Shown: one piece after another, positions 15,459 to 22,982 of the stretch
How positions within the stretch are numbered: the first letter of the stretch is position 1
Layout of the letters: every line of letters begins with the position of its first letter
Source of the DNA: an uncultured Pseudoflavonifractor sp.
Lineage (GTDB): Bacteria > Bacillota > Clostridia > Oscillospirales > Oscillospiraceae
Direction of reading: 5' to 3'
Assembly: GCA_947383685.1 (NCBI GenBank)
Contig: CANDEE010000014.1
Location: 1-32,586 of the forward strand
DNA: 32,586 nt
The notes under the pieces: model-generated
Databases searched by the model: none
What the model was told of the DNA's origin: nothing
The model's input: the letters and a program-made list of their open reading frames with translations, nothing else
Position numbers and translations under genes: made by a program

Positions 15459-16652
15459 ATGAAGGAGCATCGGCGCAGACAGCTTTTGACCGCCACCATT
15501 TTCACCTTTGTCTTTATGGGCGGCTTCGCCCTGTCCACCTGTATGCTGGGCACTCTGCTGCCCGGCATCATCACCCACTACAGCCTGAATCTGACCCAGG
15601 CCTCGGCGCTGAATGTGGTCTATGAATCGGCCAACGCCTTTGCCATGGTGGTGGCCCTTTTTGTGGTGGACCGGCTGGACAAGGGGAAGCTGCTGACCCT
15701 TTTGGCGGCAACTTTTGGCCTGATCCTCATTTTTCACGGCTGCGCCCCCACCTACGCCGTCCTGCTGGGAATCCGCCTGGTGTTGGGTATCGTGGGAAGC
15801 CTTCTGGATAACCTCTGTGCCAGCTATATCTCCGACCTCTACGGCAGCCACCGGGCCAGGTATATCTCTATCCTTCACACCCTCTACGCTATCGGCAGCA
15901 TGGCGGCCCCCAAGTTCGCCGCCGCCTGCTATTCCGCCGGGGGCTGGTCCCTGGCCTACTTCGCGGCGGGCGGAGCTATGGCTCTGGCGGGGGTCCTGGC
16001 CATAACCGTCCTGCGCATCATGGGCTATCCTCCCACGGCGGTGGAGGAACAAGGCGGCACCCTCCGTACCGTCCACATCCCCTACCGGGATATGTTCCGC
16101 AGCCGGAACCTCATCTGGCTCAGCGTCACCAGCATCCTGATCGCGGGACAATACTATGTGACCATCTGGCTGTCCACCTACCTGGACTGGCTGGACAGCA
16201 CGGTCTACACCGTAGAATTTTGCTCCACCATTATGACCGCCCTTTATCTGGGCATGATCCTGAGCCGTATCGTCCTTGCCGCCATCTCGGAGAAGATTGG
16301 GGCGGCTGTTTACCTGAAATGGGCATCCCTCCTGTCCTCTCTGCTGCTCATTGTCCTGCTGCTGGTCCAGCGGCCCATGGTCTGGCTGGCGGGGACCTTC
16401 CTGTACGGCCTTATCAGCGGGGCTATGTTCACCTCCCGCATTGTTCTGTCCTGTCAGGAGTTCCCCCAATACAGCGCCAGCGCCTCTGCTTTCACCGGAG
16501 TCTTTGCCGCTCTGGGCAGCGTGGGATTTAATTCCCTCATGGGCATGACGGCGGACGCGGGGCTCTATACCCAGGCTATGATTGTCAATTCCATTCTGGT
16601 GGCCCTCACCTTCCTGGTATTCCAGTTTGGGTACCGGAGCAAAACATCTTAA
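15459..16652 (+). CDS. MFS transporter
   Basis: A 397-aa membrane protein with about 12 hydrophobic segments in two six-helix halves around a central loop near residue 190. The loop after helix 2 has the degenerate Asp-Arg-Leu-Asp-Lys-Gly-Lys-Leu form of the MFS A-motif. The start is ATG 15459, with AGAAGG 7 bases upstream; an earlier in-frame TTG lies in the terminator tail. No substrate can be named. It sits directly after the terminated nucleoside operon and may export or import a related compound, but nothing in the sequence proves this. Confidence 0.85.
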   Translation: MKEHRRRQLLTATIFTFVFMGGFALSTCMLGTLLPGIITHYSLNLTQASALNVVYESANAFAMVVALFVVDRLDKGKLLTLLAATFGLILIFHGCAPTYAVLLGIRLVLGIVGSLLDNLCASYISDLYGSHRARYISILHTLYAIGSMAAPKFAAACYSAGGWSLAYFAAGGAMALAGVLAITVLRIMGYPPTAVEEQGGTLRTVHIPYRDMFRSRNLIWLSVTSILIAGQYYVTIWLSTYLDWLDSTVYTVEFCSTIMTALYLGMILSRIVLAAISEKIGAAVYLKWASLLSSLLLIVLLLVQRPMVWLAGTFLYGLISGAMFTSRIVLSCQEFPQYSASASAFTGVFAALGSVGFNSLMGMTADAGLYTQAMIVNSILVALTFLVFQFGYRSKTS

Positions 16653-16712
16653 CTCCCGTTTTTATCATAAAGTCGGGGACAAAACCACAGCTCCTCCCCC
16701 GTCCAAGGAATA

Positions 16713-16747
16713 AAAAATGACCCCGACCTTTGGTCGGGGTCATTTTT
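16713..16747 (+). terminator. Bidirectional terminator after the MFS gene
   Basis: A 16-bp perfect stem (AAAAATGACCCCGACC with its complement) around a TTT loop has A-runs on one side and T-runs on the other, so it can stop transcription in both directions. Confidence 0.9.
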
Positions 16748-16792
16748 GGTGCAGTACCCGCACCTAAATCCGAACCAGACACTTGCTCTACT

Positions 16793-17761
16793 ATGGACTA
16801 CTATCGACCAATCCAAACAAATGACGGCCTGACCCTCTCCATAGATGGCCTTGTCATAGACTACTACATGAGCAATCCCAAAGACCGTGACGAATTTGCC
16901 AAAATGCTCTCCGCCCTCGACCTGCGCTATGCCGTAAACACTCGCCACTGGCCCAGCCTTCGTATTGGAACTTTCCGGGAAAACCTGACCTTGGCATTTG
17001 CAGACGGCAGCTCGTTCTACATCGGCCTTGGTCTGAACGAGGTCAAGCCGAACTTTGGGCGAATCCGCCTTGACGTAAATCCAAATCATTGTGTACGCCA
17101 TCAAGTGTTTCAAATCATCCTTGGTTATCTGAATATGACGTGCAAGAAATTCCGCACAACAGTTCGACGGTTCGACCTCGCCATTGACCTCGAAGCAGAC
17201 CGGGCCGATGTGGAGCTGCTGAAAGATCACCGGGCCTATACGGAGATCCGCAAGAGCCAGACAGACCGCACCCAATATCTTGGAAGGCGGTCAACTGAAA
17301 CTCGCGTGAAATTATATAATAAGTCTCTCGAAAGCAGACTTAACACACCTCTCACACGGTTGGAACTTACGATAGACCCCGCCACGCCCTATAAAGAAAT
17401 TCGCTGGCCAAAGGCATATGTAATCAAAGCCCGGCAAGCCCAGCTTGACGAGCTGGCCCACCTGACCGACACAGAGCGGGCTTTGCTGGATGGTATTCTC
17501 GCCGGGAACATAGACTTAACCCGGCTGGGCCGCAAGACCCGCCAAAAGTTGGAGCAATACATGGGGAACTATGTCCAGTGGCTCACCGTTTCCCCCTCGG
17601 ATTATCGGCAAATCCTAAACCGTCTACGCACCCTGACCGATTATCCAAATTCAGACCTTGGCGTTGACACGGTACTTGACAAGCTGCCTCGCCCTCGTCC
17701 CTCGCTCCCTGCGTGGGTGGAAGAAGCAGAGCAAAGTCCTGTTGACCCACTTGCCGTATAA
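16793..17761 (+). CDS. Replication initiation protein (Rep_trans type)
   Basis: A 322-aa protein with features of rolling-circle Rep proteins of the Rep_trans family: Arg-Arg-Phe-Asp-Leu-Ala-Ile-Asp at about residue 128, then Tyr-Leu-Gly-Arg-Arg-Ser-Thr-Glu-Thr-Arg-Val-Lys-Leu-Tyr-Asn-Lys and Thr-Arg-Leu-Glu-Leu-Thr. Such proteins nick the plus origin of small plasmids and of Tn916-type elements. The first ATG of the conserved region is at 16793, only 16 bases from the left direct repeat, and there is no ribosome site. In an excised circle the upstream signal would come from the other end. Codon use is less GC-biased than in the operon to the left, fitting foreign origin. Confidence 0.7.
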   Translation: MDYYRPIQTNDGLTLSIDGLVIDYYMSNPKDRDEFAKMLSALDLRYAVNTRHWPSLRIGTFRENLTLAFADGSSFYIGLGLNEVKPNFGRIRLDVNPNHCVRHQVFQIILGYLNMTCKKFRTTVRRFDLAIDLEADRADVELLKDHRAYTEIRKSQTDRTQYLGRRSTETRVKLYNKSLESRLNTPLTRLELTIDPATPYKEIRWPKAYVIKARQAQLDELAHLTDTERALLDGILAGNIDLTRLGRKTRQKLEQYMGNYVQWLTVSPSDYRQILNRLRTLTDYPNSDLGVDTVLDKLPRPRPSLPAWVEEAEQSPVDPLAV

Positions 17762-17796
17762 GAAACAAACGGTAAGGATTAAGCACCACCGGGGGA

Positions 17797-17818
17797 TTAG
17801 CGGGGTGCTCCCCGCTAA
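17797..17818 (+). terminator. Stem-loop downstream of the Rep gene
   Basis: TTAGCGGGG and CCCCGCTAA form a 9-bp stem with a TGCT loop, 36 bases after the Rep stop. No T-run follows. It may be a transcription attenuator or part of a replication origin; single-strand or double-strand origins of small replicons often contain such hairpins. Confidence 0.5.
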
Positions 17819-17876
17819 CCGCTGAAAACGATTTTTATAAATTTCAAACCTATACTAAATATAGGGATTGATTAAA

Positions 17877-18029
17877 ATGCGTAAAACCTACCTGAACATT
17901 CCCCAGCACGAAATGGACGCTCTTGCCCGGTGCCTGTTCCCTCACATTCAGGCGTTCTATGAAAGCGAGGAGGGGAAGCTGGCATTTGAGGCTTGGAAAC
18001 GTGAACAGGAGGCACGGGCTGAACGCTAA
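17877..18029 (+). CDS. Small 50-aa protein of the Rep relic
   Basis: A 50-codon frame (Met-Arg-Lys-Thr-Tyr-Leu-Asn-Ile-Pro-Gln at the start, Arg-Glu-Gln-Glu-Ala-Arg-Ala-Glu-Arg at the end) with a central Phe-Pro-His-Ile-Gln-Ala-Phe-Tyr-Glu-Ser. It lies 115 bases after the Rep gene, has a weak upstream AGGGATTG, and is followed within 10 bases by a terminator-like hairpin. The clean stop-hairpin arrangement supports a real gene. Small charged proteins of this type accompany Rep genes in Firmicute mobile elements, but I do not recognise a family. Confidence 0.55.
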   Translation: MRKTYLNIPQHEMDALARCLFPHIQAFYESEEGKLAFEAWKREQEARAER

Positions 18030-18036
18030 AGCGAAA

Positions 18037-18070
18037 GGGCGGCAGTATCAATGATACCGCCGCCCTCTTT
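18037..18070 (+). terminator. Terminator after the 50-aa gene
   Basis: GGGCGGC and GCCGCCC (18037-18043 and 18059-18065) enclose a further GTATC/GATAC pairing and are followed by TCTTTT. Confidence 0.7.
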
Positions 18071-18178
18071 TCATCCCGCCATTAGCTTTTTCTTACGTGG
18101 CCCTCTCGGTTTTGAAGTGGGCCGCTTGACAACACCGTTTCTAAAATGGGTGCTTTCGTAAGTCTCGAAATAGAGAAC

Positions 18179-18218
18179 AAATCCGAACCCGTCCCCGATG
18201 GGGGTTAGGTTCGGATTT
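18179..18218 (-). terminator. Terminator of tRNA-Leu(CAG)
   Basis: AAATCCGAACC (18179-18189) pairs with GGTTCGGATTT (18208-18218), with a CCCC/GGGG inner stem. On the minus strand it follows the tRNA 3' end by 8 bases and is T-rich after the stem. The left arm is repeated at 16766-16776 (see the Rep relic). Confidence 0.75.
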
Positions 18219-18226
18219 GTCTTGCT

Positions 18227-18313
18227 TGGTGCACGAGGTGGGACTCGAACCCACACGCCCTCGCGAGCACCGGCACCTGAAGCCGGCGAGTCTACCAATT
18301 CCACCACTCGTGC
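18227..18313 (-). tRNA. tRNA-Leu, anticodon CAG
   Basis: The 87-base minus-strand gene has the acceptor stem GCACGAG/CTCGTGC, discriminator A and an encoded CCA. It has the class II long variable arm, the D-loop AATTGGTAGAC, the anticodon loop CTTCAGG flanked by a GCCGG/CCGGC stem, and the T-loop GGTTCGAGTCC. Loop position and comparison with the layout of bacterial tRNA-Leu give anticodon CAG. Confidence 0.96.
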
Positions 18314-18338
18314 ATTTACGCCCTTTAGCGCAAGCAAT

Positions 18339-18368
18339 ATGTTACCACACCTGCGGTAACTTTGTCAA
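18339..18368 (-). promoter_or_regulatory. Promoter of tRNA-Leu(CAG)
   Basis: On the minus strand TTGACA (18368-18363) and TAACAT (18344-18339) are spaced by 18 bases and lie about 26 bases upstream of the mature tRNA 5' end. The -35 box abuts the stop of the regulator gene that starts at 18749. Confidence 0.7.
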
Positions 18369-18749
18369 CTATATTTTTTCGCTCCCACCGAAATGCTCCT
18401 TCAGCCTTTGGAATGTTTCCGCGCTGATGTCGTGCTCCACCCGGCAGGCGTCCTGGGCAGCCTGGGCCTCGCTGACCCCCAGCTCGGTAAACCACAGGGT
18501 GAGCAGGCGGTGCCGCTCATAGATGCGCTCCGCGATTTCCCGGCCCGTGGCGGTGAGCTCCAACGCGCCGTCGGCAGACATGGTTACGTGGCCCTCCTCC
18601 CGCAGCAGCTTCACCGCCCGGCTGACGCTTGGCTTAGAGAACTCCAGCCGGCGGGCCACATCGATGGAGTGGACCAGCCCCTTTTCGTTTTTCAAAATCA
18701 GGATAGCCTCCAGATAATCCTCCGCCGATTCCTGAATTTTTACCGCCAC
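18369..18749 (-). CDS. DtxR/MntR family metal-dependent regulator
   Basis: A 126-aa regulator with an N-terminal winged helix-turn-helix (Ala-Arg-Arg-Leu-Glu-Phe-Ser-Lys-Pro-Ser-Val-Ser-Arg, about 32-44) and a C-terminal metal-binding dimerisation helix. Predicted metal ligands are Asp11, Glu14, His80, Cys102, Glu105 and His106. Asp and Glu at the first two places are MntR-like, while Cys102-Glu105-His106 matches DtxR. It lacks the SH3 domain, so it is of the short MntR/SirR-like form. The start is GTG at 18749, after a GGGGGG run at good spacing. The nearest metal-related genes are feoA/feoB, whose 3' end lies 1.5 kb away, so iron or manganese control of feo is plausible. Confidence 0.88.
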   Translation of the reverse strand: MAVKIQESAEDYLEAILILKNEKGLVHSIDVARRLEFSKPSVSRAVKLLREEGHVTMSADGALELTATGREIAERIYERHRLLTLWFTELGVSEAQAAQDACRVEHDISAETFQRLKEHFGGSEKI

Positions 18750-18847
18750 CTTCGCCGCCCCCCATTTGTTCCGGTTAGCTCTATCTTACCACAGGCCTCC
18801 AAAAAAGGCAAGGGCGGAGACCCTTGGCAGAAAATCCCCCTCTCCTC

Positions 18848-18876
18848 TTGCGGTTCTCTGTCAAAACCAGTATAAT
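18848..18876 (+). promoter_or_regulatory. Promoter of the uridine-phosphorylase-like gene
   Basis: TATAAT at 18871-18876 is preceded after 17 bases by TTGCGG (18848-18853). The -10 is perfect and the -35 weak. The start would fall near 18883, giving a leader of about 27 bases. Confidence 0.55.
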
Positions 18877-18909
18877 AAAGCCACCAAATGAAGTAAGGGG
18901 GTTCCTTTT

Positions 18910-19653
18910 ATGGTACAGCCTCATATCCAGCTGGATGAAACTCTCAATATCAAATACGCCATTCTCCCCGGTGATCCGGCCCGTGTAGGCCGCATCGCCC
19001 AGCAACTGGAAAATGTGGAGGAGCTGCAATTCAACCGGGAATACCGCTCCCTCCGGGGCACCTACAAAGGGGTGCCTGTGCTGGCCATGTCCACCGGCAT
19101 GGGCGGGCCCTCCACCGCCATCGGGGTAGAGGAGCTGAACCATATCGGTATCCGGTGCGCCATCCGCATCGGCTCCTGCGGCGCCCTGCAGGAAGGCATT
19201 GGCCTGGGCGACCTGGTCATTGCCAGCGGCGCAGTCCGGGACGACGGCACCTCCGCCGCCTATGTGCCCCCCCAGTATCCCGCCGTAGCCGACCCCGACC
19301 TGCTGGCGGCCTGCGTCCGCAGCGCCAGGGAGATGGGCTTCCGCCACCACGTGGGCATCGCCCGGAGCCACGACGCCCTCTATCTGGAGCCAGAATACGA
19401 TGTGAGCGGGGAGATGTCCAAGCGGGGCGTTTTGGGAGCGGACATGGAGACCGCCACCCTGCTGACCATTGCCGCCATCCGGGGCATGAAGGCCGCCAGC
19501 ATCCTCAACAACGTGGTCATCTGGGGCAATGATACCGCCGAGAGCATCGGCTCCTATGCCGACGGGGCCAGCCTCACGGCCCAGGGAGAGAAGAACGAGA
19601 TCACCGTGGCCCTGGAGGCCTTCGTACGAATGGAGAAGGGAGAAACGCTGTGA
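18910..19653 (+). CDS. Nucleoside phosphorylase, uridine phosphorylase-like
   Basis: A 247-aa member of the PNP/Udp family. Visible are Leu-Pro-Gly-Asp-Pro-Ala-Arg-Val (phosphate site), Ser-Thr-Gly-Met-Gly, Arg-Ile-Gly-Ser-Cys-Gly-Ala, and Ala-Asp-Met-Glu-Thr-Ala with the ribose-binding Glu. The lack of the DeoD-type Ser-Asp/Arg catalytic pair and the general length point to the uridine phosphorylase side of the family, but pyrimidine specificity is not proved. It would complement the nucleoside operon, which lacks a pyrimidine phosphorylase. The ribosome site (AAGGGGG) lies 8 bases from the ATG. It overlaps the next gene by four bases. Confidence 0.85.
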   Translation: MVQPHIQLDETLNIKYAILPGDPARVGRIAQQLENVEELQFNREYRSLRGTYKGVPVLAMSTGMGGPSTAIGVEELNHIGIRCAIRIGSCGALQEGIGLGDLVIASGAVRDDGTSAAYVPPQYPAVADPDLLAACVRSAREMGFRHHVGIARSHDALYLEPEYDVSGEMSKRGVLGADMETATLLTIAAIRGMKAASILNNVVIWGNDTAESIGSYADGASLTAQGEKNEITVALEAFVRMEKGETL

Positions 19654-20240
19654 AAGAGCTTTTACTGGTAGACTGCTGCGTCCGGGGAAAGGAATCCCGG
19701 ACCCGGAAGCTAATTGACGCCTTTTTGGAGGGTTTGAATCAAAAGCAGTTCCATGTCACCACCATAAGTCCGGAGGCGGAGGGCATGGTCCCTCTCACCG
19801 GGGCCAACTTTGCCCGGCGGGAGAAGCTGGTGGAGGAAGGGCAGTTGAACCACCCCCGGTTCTGTTACGCCCAGCAGTTCGCCCAGGCTGACGCGGTGGT
19901 CTTTGCCGCCCCTCTTTGGGAATTGAGCTTTCCCGCCATACTGAAGGTCTATATTGAGAATATATCCGTCAAGGGAATCACCTTCGGCTGCGACGCCGAC
20001 GGGATTTTTGGCTCCTGCCGGGGCTCCCGGCTCATTTTTCTCACCACCCGGGGGGAACGGTATGAGAACAGCGGGCTGGAGCAGGGCAGCCGCTACCTGG
20101 AGGCCATGTCTAAGTTTTTTGGATTTGACAGCTACGCCTGCGTTGCCGCCGACGGCCTGGACGCCAAAGGCGGCGACAGCCGGATCATCATGGCCGACGC
20201 CTGCGGGCGGGCCAGAGGGCTTGCAGCCTCCCTTTCCTGA
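19650..20240 (+). CDS. Flavodoxin-fold NAD(P)H oxidoreductase
   Basis: A 196-aa protein of the NAD(P)H quinone reductase / azoreductase (Flavodoxin_2) superfamily. After the first strand (Leu-Leu-Leu-Val-Asp-Cys-Cys-Val) comes the flavin phosphate loop Arg-Gly-Lys-Glu-Ser-Arg-Thr-Arg-Lys. The FMN-ring segment is Phe-Ala-Ala-Pro-Leu-Trp-Glu-Leu-Ser-Phe-Pro-Ala. Two Cys residues at the N-terminus replace the more usual residues near the phosphate loop. The GTG start overlaps the upstream TGA and has AAGGGAG at good spacing, so it is cotranscribed with the phosphorylase. The physiological electron acceptor is unknown. Confidence 0.82.
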   Translation: MKELLLVDCCVRGKESRTRKLIDAFLEGLNQKQFHVTTISPEAEGMVPLTGANFARREKLVEEGQLNHPRFCYAQQFAQADAVVFAAPLWELSFPAILKVYIENISVKGITFGCDADGIFGSCRGSRLIFLTTRGERYENSGLEQGSRYLEAMSKFFGFDSYACVAADGLDAKGGDSRIIMADACGRARGLAASLS

Positions 20241-20246
20241 AAACAT

Positions 20247-20290
20247 GCAAAAAAGCGGCCCCATGGACGTCCATGGGGCCGCTTTTTTGC
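20247..20290. terminator. Bidirectional terminator, 44-bp perfect palindrome
   Basis: Two perfectly complementary 22-base arms (starting GCAAAAAAGCGGCC) meet head to head with A-run and T-run ends. It lies between the convergent oxidoreductase gene and the 3' end of feoB, and can serve both. Confidence 0.95.
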
Positions 20291-20294
20291 GTAT

Positions 20295-21145
20295 TTACCC
20301 TCCCAGCAGCCGGGCCAGAGCAGTAAACAGGATACAGGCTCCCGCCCCCACCGCCGTGGGTAAGGCCGCCGCCAGGGCAGTCCACCTCCAGCTTCCCGTC
20401 TCCTTGCGGATGGTGAGCAGCGTGGTGGAGCAAGGCCAGTGCATCAGGGAAAACAGCATCACGTTGACGGCGGTGACCCACGTCCAACCGTTCGCCAGAA
20501 AAAGGGCCTTCATTTCGGCAAGACTCCCCATTTCCAAAAGGCTTCCCTGGGCCAGATAGGCCATGAGGATGATGGGTACCACGATCTCGTTGGCGGGAAA
20601 ACCCAGGATAAAAGCCATGAGGATCACTCCGTCCATTCCCATGACCCGCCCCAGGGGGTCCAGCAGGGCGGCGCAATGACTGAGCAGGGTGGCACCGCCC
20701 ACCGTCACATTTGCCATGAGCCAGATCAGCAGCCCGGCCGGAGCCGCCACCGCCGCCGCCCGGCCCAGGACGAAAAGGGTCCTGTCAAAGATGGAGCGGA
20801 CGATGACTTTTCCCACCTGGGGCTTTCGGTAGGGGGGAAGCTCCAGAGTAAAGGAGGACGGCTCCCCCTTCAGCACCGTGACGGACAGCAGCCAGGTGGC
20901 GGCAAAGGTGAGCCCTACCCCCAACAGGATAACGCCCGTCAGCAGCAGGGCAGACAGGGCCGAAGTCCCCCAGCCTCCAGCCGAGCCCACAAAAAACATG
21001 GTGAGAATGGCGATCAGGGTGGGGAACCGCCCGTTGCAGGGCACAAAATTGTTGGTGAGGATGGCCAGCAAACGCTCCCGGGGCGAGTCGATGATGCGGC
21101 AGCCCACAATGCCTGCCGCATTGCAGCCAAAGCCCATGCACATGG
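20295..21145 (-). pseudogene. feoB: feoB, 3' fragment (split by integrated element)
   Basis: The frame encodes the C-terminal 283 residues of a ferrous iron transporter. It begins at Met-Cys-Met-Gly-Phe-Gly-Cys-Asn-Ala-Ala-Gly, the conserved gate segment of FeoB, and continues through Asp-Ser-Pro-Arg-Glu-Arg, Phe-Val-Pro-Cys-Asn-Gly-Arg-Phe-Pro and about six hydrophobic segments. There is no native start or ribosome site; a stop codon lies a few codons upstream in the element DNA. The missing 5' part lies 9.7 kb away at 30858-32164 and joins exactly at Thr-Met-Cys-Met-Gly. No frameshift or stop is seen inside the fragment, which suggests recent or reversible interruption. Confidence 0.93.
21133..21145 (+). 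repeat. Left attachment-site repeat of the feoB element
   Basis: CCCATGCACATGG; the matching right copy at 30858-30870 differs by one base (A for G at the sixth place). The common part around the central CA (21139-21140) is the likely crossover core of the serine recombinase. Confidence 0.85.
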
Positions 21146-21167
21146 ATGGTCAAAAAGGGAACGCGTT

Positions 21168-22790
21168 TTATGCTGTGTATTGATACTCCCGCTCCTGGGT
21201 CATAAACCGGAACCATATCTTGACCGTCTGTACCTTGACCCGCCCCGTTTCTGTTTTTTGATAGAAGCCCTGTCCGATCTCAATTTTTTCAATCAGCTTG
21301 AACAGGAGTTCAGGGTCAAGGGTCTCTACATCCGTATACTCCTTTACCAGCCTGTAAAATTGTTCATAGGTCTGTCTGGGGTCCGGGGTAGATTGGGGCG
21401 GCTTTTCCAGGGCGGCAAGCTGTTTCTGTACCATCTCTGCCTCACCCTCGTATTTCTCCAGCAACTTACGCAGCCGGGAATCCGAAATAAGCCCGCTTAA
21501 ATGGTCGTCATACAGTTTTTCAACGATTCCATCCAGTTCCTTTTCCCGGCGCTGCAAGGCAGTGATTTCCCTGTCCCGGTCATGCTCCGCCTCCCGGCTT
21601 TGCTTCGATTGATAAAGGTCCTCCACCAGCTTCCGGCGTTCCTCCGCACTCAATGCAATCTCTGCCTGTATGGCCTCTAAAACGATATGATACAGTGTTT
21701 TATAGTCGATAGCATGGTTGGAGCACTCCGAGCTCCCATAGAGCTTGTAGCCACCGCAAACAAGGTTTGCTATGGCCCCTTTTTTTCGAGTGCCTGTGGC
21801 TGACATATTCCGCCCGCAATCGGCACATTTGGCAAGGCCGGAAAAGATATTGCGAAAGCCTTTTGTCTTGCGGCAGGTGCGGCTTTGCATAATCCTCTGA
21901 ACCACAGAGAAGGATTCCTCCCCCACAAGAGCCTCATGGGTATTCTCCACAATAACCCAATCCTCTTTGGGATTTCGCAGGGTAAGATCGCTCTTAAAAG
22001 ATACCTTTGTGGTTTTCCCTTGAACGGTGTGCCCCAAGTAGGTCATATTTCGCAGGAGCTTTGAGACGCCCGCCGGGTTCCATTCCCTTCTTCTTGTGTA
22101 GTCCTCCATCTTCAGATAGGGGTGGGTCATACAGCGATATACCGCCGGGGTAGCTACTCCCTCTCCGTTGAGCAGGCGGGCGATCTCTGAAAGCCCTGTC
22201 CCCGCCTCCGCCAGCCGAAAGAGCCGCTGTACGATGGGAGCCGTCACCGGGTCCGGGACCAGATGGTTCTTGTCTCCCGGATCCTTCTGGTAGCCGTAGG
22301 GGGCAAAATTCCCAATGTAGCCGCCCTCCTGTATTTTAGCGGAAAAAGCGGAGCGGATCTTCCGGGAGGTATCACGGGCGTACATCTCGTTGATGACATT
22401 TTTGAAGGGGGCTATATCCGTATATGGGCTGTCAGAATCGTACCCATCATTGATGGCAATATAGCGAACTCCCTTTGAGGGAAAATAGATCTCGGTATAC
22501 TGCCCCGCCGTGATATAGTCCCTCCCCAGCCGGGACAGGTCTTTGGTCAACACCAAATCGACCTGTCCCACTTCAATGTCCGAGATCATGCGCTTAAACT
22601 CCGGGCGTTCAAAATTGGTCCCGCTCCACCCATCGTCTATGTATTCGTCATAGATGGAAAATCCATGTTCCTCGGCGTAGGCCCGGAGGATCTTCCGCTG
22701 TGTGGTAATGCTGGAGCTCTCTCCCACGCCGTCATCCTTGGAAAGGCGCATATAGAGACCTGCTTGGTATTTTTTGCGATTGGACTGCAT
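21168..22790 (-). CDS. Large serine recombinase (integrase of the feoB element)
   Basis: A 540-aa site-specific recombinase. The N-terminal resolvase domain has Tyr-Met-Arg-Leu-Ser-Lys-Asp-Asp with nucleophile Ser17, Asp-Leu-Ser-Arg-Leu-Gly-Arg-Asp, and the Gly-Trp-Ser-Gly-Thr-Asn-Phe-Glu-Arg-Pro segment. The Recombinase domain follows at about 165-290. A zinc ribbon comes next (Cys-Ala-Asp-Cys, then Cys-Gly-Gly and Ser-Glu-Cys, about 325-370), then a long coiled coil (about 385-470). This is the TnpX-like layout of clostridial mobile elements. The start at 22790 has AAAGGAGGCAAT directly upstream; the frame is open further upstream without a ribosome site. Its stop lies 22 bases from the attachment repeat, the usual place for an integrase. 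Confidence 0.95.
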   Translation of the reverse strand: MQSNRKKYQAGLYMRLSKDDGVGESSSITTQRKILRAYAEEHGFSIYDEYIDDGWSGTNFERPEFKRMISDIEVGQVDLVLTKDLSRLGRDYITAGQYTEIYFPSKGVRYIAINDGYDSDSPYTDIAPFKNVINEMYARDTSRKIRSAFSAKIQEGGYIGNFAPYGYQKDPGDKNHLVPDPVTAPIVQRLFRLAEAGTGLSEIARLLNGEGVATPAVYRCMTHPYLKMEDYTRRREWNPAGVSKLLRNMTYLGHTVQGKTTKVSFKSDLTLRNPKEDWVIVENTHEALVGEESFSVVQRIMQSRTCRKTKGFRNIFSGLAKCADCGRNMSATGTRKKGAIANLVCGGYKLYGSSECSNHAIDYKTLYHIVLEAIQAEIALSAEERRKLVEDLYQSKQSREAEHDRDREITALQRREKELDGIVEKLYDDHLSGLISDSRLRKLLEKYEGEAEMVQKQLAALEKPPQSTPDPRQTYEQFYRLVKEYTDVETLDPELLFKLIEKIEIGQGFYQKTETGRVKVQTVKIWFRFMTQEREYQYTA

Positions 22791-22832
22791 ATTGCCTCCT
22801 TTCCAAGTCCAATCGACCCACAACGATTCTAT

Positions 22833-22982
22833 TTATATTTTATCTGTCTTTCCGTTACAGGTCAAATTTTCGGCCTTTTTGAGTAAAAGTTCCGTTAGCA
22901 ATTCCTTCACGGTTTTTTCTCTGGTACACTGCACCTGCACGGTGCAAAGTATCTTTTGGGCCGCCCCCTTTGAACCTTCCAT
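22833..22982 (-). CDS. Small 49-aa protein upstream of the recombinase
   Basis: Met-Glu-Gly-Ser-Lys-Gly-Ala-Ala-Gln-Lys opens a 49-aa frame with Val-Gln-Val-Gln-Cys-Thr and a helical Val-Lys-Glu-Leu-Leu-Thr-Glu-Leu-Leu-Leu segment. It lies 42 bases upstream of the recombinase start in the same direction, with GGAGG-type sequence upstream of its ATG. Many Tn4451/Tn916-like elements have a short gene in this place. It could be a recombination accessory factor, but I recognise no family. Confidence 0.5.
   Translation of the reverse strand: MEGSKGAAQKILCTVQVQCTREKTVKELLTELLLKKAENLTCNGKTDKI

Larger units (their letters stand above)
16766..18189. mobile_element. Relic of a small Rep-encoding replicon beside tRNA-Leu
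   Basis: This 1.4-kb stretch holds a plasmid-type Rep gene and a 50-aa gene and is flanked by the 11-base direct repeat AAATCCGAACC at 16766-16776 and 18179-18189. The right copy is the outer arm of the tRNA-Leu terminator. No integrase lies inside. An alternative, shorter repeat, TTGGTGCA, occurs at 16746-16753 and over the tRNA 3' end (18226-18233). I infer a small plasmid or cryptic mobile unit integrated at or next to the tRNA 3' end; which repeat is the true attachment core is not certain. Confidence 0.55.

Noticed and set aside
18071..18337. An 88-aa open frame on the minus strand across the tRNA-Leu
   Set aside because: Its N-terminal part is the translated tRNA itself (Val-Val-Glu-Leu-Val-Asp type false ORF). 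The basic C-terminal part has no ribosome site or start of its own.
20247..20290. Attachment or recombination site from a 44-bp perfect palindrome
   Set aside because: Its A/T-run ends and its place between convergent genes make it a standard bidirectional terminator.
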